DNA of 5,447 bases, from assembly GCA_017537105.1 (NCBI GenBank), contig JAFWBZ010000014.1, positions 1 through 5,447 on the forward strand, given 5' to 3'. Source of the DNA: Clostridia bacterium. Lineage in GTDB: Bacteria > Bacillota > Clostridia > Christensenellales > Aristaeellaceae. A model generated the notes under the pieces. That model ran no database searches. It worked only from the letters and a program-made list of their open reading frames with translations, and was not told the origin of the DNA. How positions within the stretch are numbered: position 1 is the first letter of the stretch; every line of letters starts with the position of its first letter. Shown one piece after another: positions 1 through 5,035 of this stretch. The position numbers and the translations under genes were made by a program.

Positions 1-35
1 ATCCGGAAAATCCGGTCATTTTGTGCAAAGTGCAG
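1..35. other. Flank beyond the tRNA scar, no gene
   Basis: This short AT-rich stretch lies 3' of the tRNA fragment and its terminator. It begins with two copies of ATCCGG (1-6 and 10-15). I see no coding potential or RNA gene. If the tRNA fragment is an attachment scar, this is the original chromosomal sequence downstream of the tRNA gene; that is inference. Confidence 0.4.
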
Positions 36-73
36 AAAAAAACTGGACAGAACGTGACATTCTGTTCCGGTTT
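36..73 (-). terminator. Rho-independent-like terminator after the tRNA-Pro 3' end
   Basis: The arms at 40-52 and 60-73 form an imperfect stem of about 13 pairs with one bulge and one C/A mismatch on the minus strand, around a 7-nt loop (53-59). On the minus strand the stem runs into seven T residues (opposite A7 at 36-42). It begins two bases after the CCA end of the tRNA fragment, the normal place for a tRNA terminator. This suggests that the sequence below 75 is the native downstream flank of the tRNA gene. The stem is AT-rich at its base, so its strength is uncertain. Confidence 0.6.
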
Positions 74-74
74 T

Positions 75-119
75 TGGTCGAGGTGACAGGATTTGAACCT
101 GCGACCTTTTGGTCCCGAA
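75..119 (-). other. 3' fragment of tRNA-Pro(CGG); probable integration (att) scar
   Basis: Read on the minus strand, this 45-nt piece matches tRNA positions 32-76. It has the anticodon loop TTCGGGA (anticodon CGG followed by G37, as in tRNA-Pro), 3' anticodon stem CCAAA, variable region AGGTC, T-arm GCAGG-TTCAAAT-CCTGT, acceptor strand CACCTCG, discriminator A and an encoded CCA. A complete gene would need TTTGG just before the loop, a D-arm and a CGAGGTG acceptor strand about 30 bases further upstream; none is present at 120-170. The homology stops at the 5' edge of the anticodon loop, a known crossover point for tyrosine-recombinase integration into tRNA genes. The orientation puts the element on the higher-coordinate side. 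A perfect 10-bp palindrome, AACATATGTT (125-134), sits next to the break. It could instead be a simple tRNA relic. It is not a functional tRNA. Confidence 0.8.
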
Positions 120-468
120 ATCCGAACATATGTTTGTTTTTGTCAGCTCCAGACAGGAGAAGGCAGGCTTTTCCCTCGCTTTTTTGTCTCAGATGGACAG
201 GGGGTGACAGAATCGGTTGCAGGATAGTTGCATCCTTTTGGGGAATGATGCCGGACGTTTTTGCAAGAAACTCCTCGGTAAAATGCACTTGGAATAAACG
301 AATTCCACGATGATATTCTCTTCTCGGAGCATGTTCTGACTTCTTCCTTGTTTGTGTAGCAGCTACAATTAGAAGTCTTTCATGCTCCTTTTGTCTATCT
401 CCTTTCTGTCAATCCCACAACTTTCCGTGATGAACCTGTTTTATTGGAAGACTGCCGTCGTACTGACA
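120..468. other. AT-rich non-coding stretch between tRNA scar and operon end
   Basis: About 350 bases with no gene I can support. A minus-strand frame stays open from 408 through the tRNA fragment to 16, but it has no ATG, no ribosome binding site before its only GTG (288), and ends in the peptide that any tRNA antisense or sense frame gives. The plus-strand frame from 23 has the same artefact. No integrase or excisionase motif could be read on either strand. Structures present are the palindrome at 125-134 and the long hairpin at 326-388. GC is about 42% in sampled lines, against about 70% in a sampled operon line. Confidence 0.6.
326..388. repeat. 63-nt three-tier imperfect hairpin
   Basis: Three nested perfect arm pairs share one axis. 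The outer pair is GGAGCATG (326-333) with CATGCTCC (381-388), 8 bp. The middle pair is GACTTCT (338-344) with AGAAGTC (371-377), 7 bp. The inner pair is TGTAG (355-359) with CTACA (363-367), 5 bp, closing a 3-nt loop. The internal loops are 4/3 and 10/3 nt. On the plus strand the base is followed by TTTTG, so it might act as a terminator in that direction, although no plus-strand gene precedes it. It could also be a small structured RNA or a recombination-associated site. No known RNA family was recognised, and it lacks the GTTRRRY core of integron attC sites. Confidence 0.6.
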
Positions 469-516
469 AAAGCAGGGCAGCACACCGCCGATCCGGCCGG
501 TATGTCACCCTGCTTT
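468..516 (-). terminator. Probable operon terminator after the M24 gene
   Basis: A perfect 9-bp stem AAAGCAGGG/CCCTGCTTT (arms 469-477 and 508-516) encloses a second GC-rich stem (484-489 with 495-501, one bulged base). On the minus strand it ends in TTTT. It begins about 20 bases after the M24 stop codon, and no further minus-strand gene follows before the tRNA fragment. The T-tract is short and the outer loop long, so termination may be partial or Rho-assisted; the stem would still protect the mRNA 3' end. Confidence 0.5.
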
Positions 517-535
517 GCTGCGGACACGCCACGCC

Positions 536-1717
536 TCAGAGGAGGAACAGCTCCTTCCTGTAGTGCGTCATGCTGTCGGCACCGTCCACGCCGACGCGCA
601 CGCTGTCCTCGATGCGGAAGCCGCGCTCGGTCTGGTTGTTGCCCATGAACAGATCGATACAGAACGTCATGTTCTCGCGCAGCTTGTACTGTGCGGTCGT
701 CTCGATCCACGGTGGCTCGCCCTCCATCAGGCCGGTGGCGTGGCAGGGACCGTACAACAGCCACTCGCGGTGGTGGCGTGCCTCCATAAAGTCGAAGTAC
801 TTCTGCGCGATCTCCGCGGCATCATTGCCGGCATAGAGCTCGCGACTGATCATGTCGTGCGCCTCGTAGCCGACCTTGACGGCGTCCACCAGGTACTGCT
901 CGGGCTTTCCAAAGAACACCGGGCGGCCGATGGTGGAGGCGTAGCCCTCGTAGCGCGCGCCGATCTGCAAAAACACGAAGTCCTGCTTCTGAATCTCCTT
1001 CTGGCGCGCGCGGGAGATGGCCTGGTTGCCGCCCGCTCCGGCCAGGAACCACATGGGATAGGCCTCGTTCTCCGCGCCGGCTTCGTACATCGCCGCGGAG
1101 GCCAGGCCGCGCACCTGAAGCTCCGTCATGCCGGGGCGGATGTGCTCGAGCGTGTAATCGAAGGCCCTGGCCGTCAGCATTCCGGCATAGCGCATGCAGG
1201 CGATCTCGTTCTCGCTCTTGATCATGCGCAGCTCCATCATCAGCTCATCGCCGCGCACGATCTGTATGTCGCCATACTTCGCAAGCGCTGAGGCCAGCTC
1301 CGTATAGGTGACGTGCGGTATCAGATTGTAGCCCGCGATGGCAAAGCGCCGGCAGCCCTTCTCCCCCACCAGCCCGTCCAGCACGTCGGCGACGGTCTCC
1401 AGCTTCTCGCCTGGATACTCCGGGTTCGAGGACTCGCGGAAGGCCGCCAGGCGGCGGATATCGTGGATGCGGGAGCGATCGGCGGCGAACGTGTAGCTCT
1501 CCGGGCCGATCAGCAGCACCGGATCGCCCTGCTGGGCAATCAGCACGCCGCAGGTTTCAAACGACGGCCAGTAATCGCACAGGTAGCGCGCGAACTGAGG
1601 CTCGGCCTCGTTGCCAAAGGCGAGCAGGGCATCGATGTCCTGCTGCTTCATCAGCGCCTGCACATTTCTGGCGCGCTGTACGAATTCAGCGTCCGGGATA
1701 CGCGGTCTGTTGTTCAT
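536..1717 (-). CDS. M24 (creatinase/prolidase-fold) hydrolase with degenerate metal site
   Basis: A 393-residue protein with the two-domain layout of the M24 family: a creatinase-type N-terminal domain (about 10-150) and a pita-bread catalytic domain (about 160-385). The family signature DxGxxxxGYxxDxTR is recognisable as Q251-IGARYEGYAS-T262, but both metal-binding Asp residues are replaced, by Gln251 and Thr262. His326 (CHATGL) and Glu370 (FRIED) are kept; the usual Glu of the TIEPG segment is Asp355 (FCIDLF). Classical Xaa-Pro peptidases need all five ligands, so ordinary dinuclear peptidase activity is unlikely. Creatinase and ectoine hydrolase are metal-free members of the same fold that cleave C-N bonds in small molecules, and this may be such an enzyme; that is inference. 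No signal peptide is visible, so it should be cytoplasmic. ATG 1717 follows AAGGAGG overlapping the stop codon of the preceding gene, so the two are probably translationally coupled. Confidence 0.9.
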   Translation of the reverse strand: MNNRPRIPDAEFVQRARNVQALMKQQDIDALLAFGNEAEPQFARYLCDYWPSFETCGVLIAQQGDPVLLIGPESYTFAADRSRIHDIRRLAAFRESSNPEYPGEKLETVADVLDGLVGEKGCRRFAIAGYNLIPHVTYTELASALAKYGDIQIVRGDELMMELRMIKSENEIACMRYAGMLTARAFDYTLEHIRPGMTELQVRGLASAAMYEAGAENEAYPMWFLAGAGGNQAISRARQKEIQKQDFVFLQIGARYEGYASTIGRPVFFGKPEQYLVDAVKVGYEAHDMISRELYAGNDAAEIAQKYFDFMEARHHREWLLYGPCHATGLMEGEPPWIETTAQYKLRENMTFCIDLFMGNNQTERGFRIEDSVRVGVDGADSMTHYRKELFLL

Positions 1718-1722
1718 GGCGG

Positions 1723-1729
1723 CCTCCTT
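1723..1729 (-). promoter_or_regulatory. Ribosome binding site of the M24 gene, overlapping upstream stop
   Basis: AAGGAGG on the minus strand, 5 nt before ATG 1717. It shares its first bases with the TAA stop (1728-1730) of the phosphotriesterase-like gene, reading TAAGGAGG. This arrangement fixes the start and suggests coupled translation of the two hydrolases. Confidence 0.85.
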
Positions 1730-2774
1730 ACTTCGCGTCGTAGTCCAGCCAGCGGGCCGGATTGTGGATCATGATCTGCTCGATCGCACTCTCCTTGACG
1801 CCGATGTAGCGCATGGCGGGCAGGATGTGCTGGATCACGTGGTCGTAGCCCCAGCCGCCGTAGGCATGCAGCAGGCTCTTCAGGCATACATCGCAGGAGA
1901 ACAGCATCTGCTTTTCATAGCCGCGATCGATCATCTTCTTGATGAGGTCGACGCGCTGCTTGTCCGACACGAACGGGCCGTTTCCGGGGAAGATGTCCCA
2001 CGGATCGGTGGCCATCTCCTTGCCGAAGTTGTCGAACTCGACGTATACGCCCATGTCCAAAAGCCGGAAGATGTAGTCCTCGCGGTTCTCCACGTCGGAA
2101 TGGCAGATGACGACCTTGCCGGGATCGATCTTGTACTCATTGACGATCTCCATGGCATTGAGCCCCTGCGTGGACCAGGGGTTGATATGTACAGACAGCG
2201 GCGCGCCCGTGCGCTTCTGTGCGCGACATGCCGCGATCAGGGATTTCTTCTCAAAGGGAAACATGATGTGGCTCACGCCGATTTCGCCGATGATGCCCGC
2301 ACGGATGCCGGTATGGCCGATGCCGACCTCGATGTCCCGGACGATGTCCTCCTCCATCTCCTCGACGGTTAACGCCCGCGAGGCCTCGGTCTGGGCGCCG
2401 TCCACATAGAAGCCGGAGCCGGCAATGATGTTCAGGCCCGTGATGTGCGACACCTTGCGCAGCAGTTCGGGATCGCGCCCCAGGCCGTGGTTGGTCGCAT
2501 CGACGACGGTTTTGCCGCCCGCGTACCGGAAATAATTGATTTCATCGATCTGGACCCGCTCGTCCATCATCTGGACGTTGTCCAGCACGGCGAAGGGATT
2601 GCGCTTCAGCACGCCGAGCTTTTCGATGGTCACGGGACCGTGGGCCATGACCTTTGCGCTCATCTCTTCCGGCTCATGGAAAAAGACGCTCATGTCGATG
2701 AAGATGTGCTCATGCGGGGTCACGACACCCAGTTCGCCGGCGCTGATTTTCCCCATGACAGTAATAACAGACAT
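1728..2774 (-). CDS. Phosphotriesterase-family metal-dependent hydrolase (lactonase/PHP-like)
   Basis: A 348-residue amidohydrolase-fold protein of the phosphotriesterase family, closest in pattern to the E. coli phosphotriesterase homology protein (PHP). All expected dinuclear metal ligands are visible: HEH (His21, His23) after strand 1, Glu164 in GIIGEIG as the bridging residue, His196 (LSVH), His225 (ICHSD) and Asp295 (FSCD). The C-terminal GGWGYDH and HNPARWL segments also fit. The bridging residue is Glu, as in PHP, not the carboxylated Lys of true phosphotriesterases and many lactonases. Compared with PHP from memory it has extra residues near 30-65 and 252-270. Family members hydrolyse lactones, esters or phosphotriesters; the substrate here is unknown. 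An upstream in-frame GTG at 2783 overlaps the Shine-Dalgarno sequence, so I place the start at ATG 2774. It is probably cytoplasmic and acts on what the adjacent transporter imports; the M24 gene follows after 10 nt. Confidence 0.92.
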   Translation of the reverse strand: MSVITVMGKISAGELGVVTPHEHIFIDMSVFFHEPEEMSAKVMAHGPVTIEKLGVLKRNPFAVLDNVQMMDERVQIDEINYFRYAGGKTVVDATNHGLGRDPELLRKVSHITGLNIIAGSGFYVDGAQTEASRALTVEEMEEDIVRDIEVGIGHTGIRAGIIGEIGVSHIMFPFEKKSLIAACRAQKRTGAPLSVHINPWSTQGLNAMEIVNEYKIDPGKVVICHSDVENREDYIFRLLDMGVYVEFDNFGKEMATDPWDIFPGNGPFVSDKQRVDLIKKMIDRGYEKQMLFSCDVCLKSLLHAYGGWGYDHVIQHILPAMRYIGVKESAIEQIMIHNPARWLDYDAK

Positions 2775-2782
2775 GCCAAACA

Positions 2783-2788
2783 CTCCTT
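2783..2788 (-). promoter_or_regulatory. Ribosome binding site fixing the hydrolase start at 2774
   Basis: AAGGAG on the minus strand lies 8 nt before ATG 2774. Its last G is the first base of the alternative GTG start at 2783, which therefore has no usable ribosome binding site. This supports the shorter protein by three residues. Confidence 0.85.
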
Positions 2789-2806
2789 TTCGACGGATTC
2801 TCGAAT

Positions 2807-2836
2807 GCGGGCATGGATATTCCTACCCATGCCCGC
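2807..2836 (-). repeat. Perfect 10-bp GC-rich inverted repeat between binding-protein and hydrolase genes
   Basis: GCGGGCATGG (2807-2816) and CCATGCCCGC (2827-2836) are exact complements around a 10-nt loop. No T-tract follows on the minus strand, so it is not a standard Rho-independent terminator. Two roles fit: a 3' stabiliser of the binding-protein mRNA that lets it exceed the hydrolase mRNA, or an operator at the start of a transcript from the TATAAT box at 2840-2845. The sequence alone does not decide between them. Confidence 0.8.
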
Positions 2837-2839
2837 GTC

Positions 2840-2867
2840 ATTATACAGCTGTGATAACCGTTGTGAC
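2840..2867 (-). promoter_or_regulatory. Candidate internal promoter for the two hydrolase genes
   Basis: On the minus strand a perfect TATAAT (2840-2845) is preceded, after a 16-nt spacer, by GTCACA (2862-2867), which matches the TTGACA box at four of six positions. It lies just after the binding-protein stop codon, and the predicted start point falls in the first arm of the inverted repeat at 2807-2836. An imperfect dyad, GTGATAAC...GTTGTGAC (2851-2867), overlaps the spacer and could be a repressor site. A match of this quality can arise by chance. Confidence 0.4.
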
Positions 2868-2871
2868 CGGA

Positions 2872-3939
2872 TTAGTAGTTGAAGTCGGCGACATTGTCGG
2901 GGCCGAAAGTCAGGGCCTTGCCAAGCAGCAGCTCCAGACCGCCGTCGTTGCCGACGATCATCTCCTTGTCGCCCAGCCTGGAGGCGAAGGTGCCTTCCTC
3001 GGCCTTCAGCTCACCGTTCAGAACCGCCTCGGCGGCCTCGATGGCCAGGTAGCCCAGATCGTTGACATTCCACAGCACGCCGTAGTCCATGGGGTTGTCC
3101 TCGTCCAGGATGTAGTCGATCAGCCCCATCGGGGTGCACAGGCCGGTGATGACGACCTCGGGCTTCTCGCCGACGGTGGCGTCCCAAGCAGCCGCCAGGG
3201 CGGGGCAGGACATGGAGGAAGTGCCGATGATGGCGTTGATCTGGGAGCCGTCGGTCGCGGAACCGGACAGCGCGATGGACTCGTTCGCGGCATTCTGCGC
3301 GGCGGTCTCGTCAGAGCCGGGGGTCCAGATGTCCGGCCCGAGGTAGCCGACTTCGTCGCAGTTGATGGTGATCCAGGGATAATCGGTCTTGCAGTACTCC
3401 TCGATGGCGAGGATCCACTCGTTCTGGTTGACGTCCAGGCCGGAGCCGGAGATCAGGGCCAGGCGGGCAGACTGATCGGGGCCGAAGCCTTCCTCGATCA
3501 GGCCGTTGGCGATGACGTCCACCATCGCGACCGCGATGTCCATGGCCGTCGCCTGGTTCACGTAGAAGGAGCGCGCGTCGCTCGGCGCGTCGGCGTCAAA
3601 GGTCAGCACCGTCACGCCGGCGTCCTGGAACTGCTTCAGGGTCGGTGCGATGCCCTCCGCGTCGCAGGGGGAGACGACGATGGCGTCAAAGTCCTGGGAC
3701 AGCCAGCCGGTCAGGATCTCGACCTGCTTGGCGTTGGTGGCCTCGGACTGGTTGGGGCCGTCGTAGACCAGTTCGACGCCCAGTTCCTCAGCGGCCTTCT
3801 GCGCGCCGACGTAGCAGCCGTCGAAGTAGTTCTCGCCCTTGAACTTGGGCAGCATGCCGATCTTGTGGCCCTCGGCACACGCGCCGACGAGCGCCGCCGC
3901 CAGGACGGCAACCAGGATGAGAGACAACAGTTTCTTCAT
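2872..3939 (-). CDS. LsrB/RhaS-like sugar-type ABC transporter substrate-binding protein
   Basis: A 355-residue periplasmic-binding-protein (Peripla_BP_4 type) with a signal sequence (residues 1-20). VGAC (18-21) fits a lipobox with Cys21, as expected for a lipoprotein in a Gram-positive; cleavage after ACA is the alternative. Landmarks shared with LsrB, from memory, are MLPK near the N-terminus (Lys32), VVSPCDAEGIAPTLK, VLTFDAD (Asp115, Asp117), NQNEW (171-175), TGLCTPMG and the C-terminal FGPDNVADFNY. Of the AI-2 ligands described for Salmonella LsrB, Lys35, Asp116 and Gln167 have counterparts (Lys32, Asp115, Gln172). By hand alignment, however, Asp166 becomes Asn171 and the Pro220/Ala222 segment becomes Thr240/Ser242. 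It should capture a sugar or sugar-like ligand outside the membrane and hand it to the two permeases, but AI-2 itself is doubtful. ATG 3939 has an excellent ribosome binding site. Flanking spacers of 84 and 97 nt each contain a hairpin, unlike the tight spacing elsewhere. Confidence 0.93.
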   Translation of the reverse strand: MKKLLSLILVAVLAAALVGACAEGHKIGMLPKFKGENYFDGCYVGAQKAAEELGVELVYDGPNQSEATNAKQVEILTGWLSQDFDAIVVSPCDAEGIAPTLKQFQDAGVTVLTFDADAPSDARSFYVNQATAMDIAVAMVDVIANGLIEEGFGPDQSARLALISGSGLDVNQNEWILAIEEYCKTDYPWITINCDEVGYLGPDIWTPGSDETAAQNAANESIALSGSATDGSQINAIIGTSSMSCPALAAAWDATVGEKPEVVITGLCTPMGLIDYILDEDNPMDYGVLWNVNDLGYLAIEAAEAVLNGELKAEEGTFASRLGDKEMIVGNDGGLELLLGKALTFGPDNVADFNY

Positions 3940-3947
3940 GATTCCTT

Positions 3948-3955
3948 ACCTCCTT
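3948..3955 (-). promoter_or_regulatory. Consensus ribosome binding site of the binding-protein gene
   Basis: AAGGAGGT on the minus strand, 8 nt before ATG 3939. It is the strongest site in the window, which fits the excess of binding protein over membrane subunits usual for ABC importers. Confidence 0.85.
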
Positions 3956-3964
3956 TTATTCTGA

Positions 3965-3995
3965 ACACACATCCCTTGACAGGGCTGATGTGCGC
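3965..3995 (-). repeat. Intergenic hairpin between permease and binding-protein genes
   Basis: The arms at 3965-3973 and 3987-3995 form nine pairs on the minus-strand RNA, two of them G-U. Three further pairs (3974-3976 with 3981-3983) close a 4-nt loop, leaving a 3-nt bulge. It lies in the 84-nt spacer and is not followed by a T-tract. It may act as an RNA-processing barrier that lets the binding-protein mRNA be cut from, and outlast, the permease mRNA; this is inferred from position. Confidence 0.55.
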
Positions 3996-4023
3996 TCTTC
4001 GGTAAACAGGCGCGTGGTGTGAA

Positions 4024-5022
4024 TCACGACGCGCTCTTTCTGGCCGCGTTCTCCGCCGCGGCCACCTCCATGCGCGCCTTGCCCTTGACCTTCAGGTCGT
4101 GCTCGGCGATCAGCTGGAACGAGATGAGGCTGATGAGCAGCACCAGACCCAGCACGATCTTCTGCTGCGTGTCGGGCAGGGCGACGCCGTTCATGCCGCT
4201 GATCAGAAGCGTCAGCACCGCCGTGCCCAGCAGTGTGCCGCCGATCGTGCCACGGCCGCCGTTCATGTTGGCGCCGCCCAGCACGCACACGATGATGACG
4301 CGCATCTGATAGGCATCCGCCGAATCGTACTGCACGGTGGAAAAGCGCCCCATCAGCACCTGACCGGCCACGGAGAAGATCACGCCCGCCAGTACGTAGG
4401 TCAGGAACTTGAGCATCGTCACGTTGATGCCCGCAAAGCGCGTGGCGTTCTCATTGAGCCCTATGGCGTACAGCGTACGGCCATAAACCGTCTTGGACAA
4501 CACGAAGTTGAGCACGAGCGAGAGCGCGATCAGCAGCCACAGCTGGGTCGGTATCAAAAGCGTCGTGCCGCCCAGGAAGTGCGCCACCGGGGTCTCGGCC
4601 ACGTTGGTGCCGTAGCCGGAGCCCAGCGTCACGGCCTTGCCGATGCCCTTGTACAGGTACATGGTCGCCAGCGTCGTGATCAGGGGCGGCAGCTTGAGTT
4701 TTGAAACCATGAAGCCGTTGAACGCGCCGCACAGCCCGCCGATGGCCAGGCTGATCACAAGGCCCAGGAACGCTGAATGCGTGTAGCTGTAGACGATGCC
4801 GCCCACCGCCGCGGACATCGTGGCGATGGCGCACAGCGAGAAGTCGATGCAGCCCATGATAATCAGCATCGTCATGGGCAACGCCATGATCGCGATCTCG
4901 ACCGTCAGCTTCAGCGAATCGAGGTTCAAAAACTTGTGGTTCGGGATGAAGAACGCGACGAACAGCACAAGGCATATGGCGATCAGCGCGTAGTTATAGG
5001 TGAACTTGAATTTCCTCTTCAT
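4024..5022 (-). CDS. ABC transporter permease, RbsC/LsrD/RhaQ type (BPD_transp_2)
   Basis: A 332-residue integral membrane protein of usual family length. About eight to ten hydrophobic segments are visible, for example near 11-26, 40-57, 61-80, 84-104, 160-176, 205-225, 258-278 and 287-306. Family landmarks occur in order: GCIDFSLCAIATMSA (57-71; usually GGIDLSVG), LPPLITTLATMYLYKGI (111-127), GRTLYAIGLNENATRFAGIN (181-200), the cytoplasmic loop thought to contact the ATPase, and VLGGANMNGGRGTIGGTLLG (247-266). It would form half of the channel with the partial permease upstream. It starts at ATG 5022, 13 nt after that gene's stop, with an AGGGGGG site starting within the stop codon; the pair is almost certainly co-transcribed. 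The C-terminus is a charged, Ala/Lys-rich tail from about 310. The substrate class is sugar-like but unspecified. Confidence 0.95.
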   Translation of the reverse strand: MKRKFKFTYNYALIAICLVLFVAFFIPNHKFLNLDSLKLTVEIAIMALPMTMLIIMGCIDFSLCAIATMSAAVGGIVYSYTHSAFLGLVISLAIGGLCGAFNGFMVSKLKLPPLITTLATMYLYKGIGKAVTLGSGYGTNVAETPVAHFLGGTTLLIPTQLWLLIALSLVLNFVLSKTVYGRTLYAIGLNENATRFAGINVTMLKFLTYVLAGVIFSVAGQVLMGRFSTVQYDSADAYQMRVIIVCVLGGANMNGGRGTIGGTLLGTAVLTLLISGMNGVALPDTQQKIVLGLVLLISLISFQLIAEHDLKVKGKARMEVAAAENAARKSAS

Positions 5023-5035
5023 GCCATGACCCCCC

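Noticed and set aside
75..150. Intact tRNA gene
   Set aside because: Only positions 32-76 of the tRNA are present. The TTTGG half of the anticodon stem, the D-arm and the CGAGGTG 5' acceptor strand are missing.
23..313. Plus-strand open frame of 96 codons with a VTGFEPATFWSRN segment
   Set aside because: That peptide is the well-known artefact of reading through the antisense strand of a tRNA T-arm. The frame crosses the tRNA fragment, has no ribosome binding site and matches no family.
372..386. Four-codon minus-strand reading frame starting at ATG 383-381 after AGGAG
   Set aside because: The ribosome binding site is only one base from the ATG, and the frame stops after four codons; it is part of the hairpin arm.
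326..388. Integron attC site or CRISPR repeat
   Set aside because: No GTTRRRY/RYYYAAC core pair is present, the element is single-copy in the window, and there are no regularly spaced repeats.
16..408. Minus-strand frame open for about 390 nt through the tRNA fragment
   Set aside because: It has no ATG, its only GTG (288) lacks a ribosome binding site, and the C-terminal part translates the tRNA sequence. No integrase or excisionase motif was seen.
408..413. TTGACA on the minus strand as a promoter -35 box
   Set aside because: No TATAAT-like hexamer occurs at 15-19 nt spacing, and there is no gene downstream on that strand.
515..1291. Long plus-strand open frames opposite the operon genes (also 2536-4005 and 4099-4704)
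   Set aside because: These are shadows of GC-rich coding sequence. Their translations have low-complexity Asp/Val/Gly/His-rich composition and no family motifs, while the minus-strand frames are clear family members.
2775..2783. GTG 2783 as the start of the phosphotriesterase-like gene
   Set aside because: The GTG overlaps the Shine-Dalgarno sequence that correctly serves ATG 2774.
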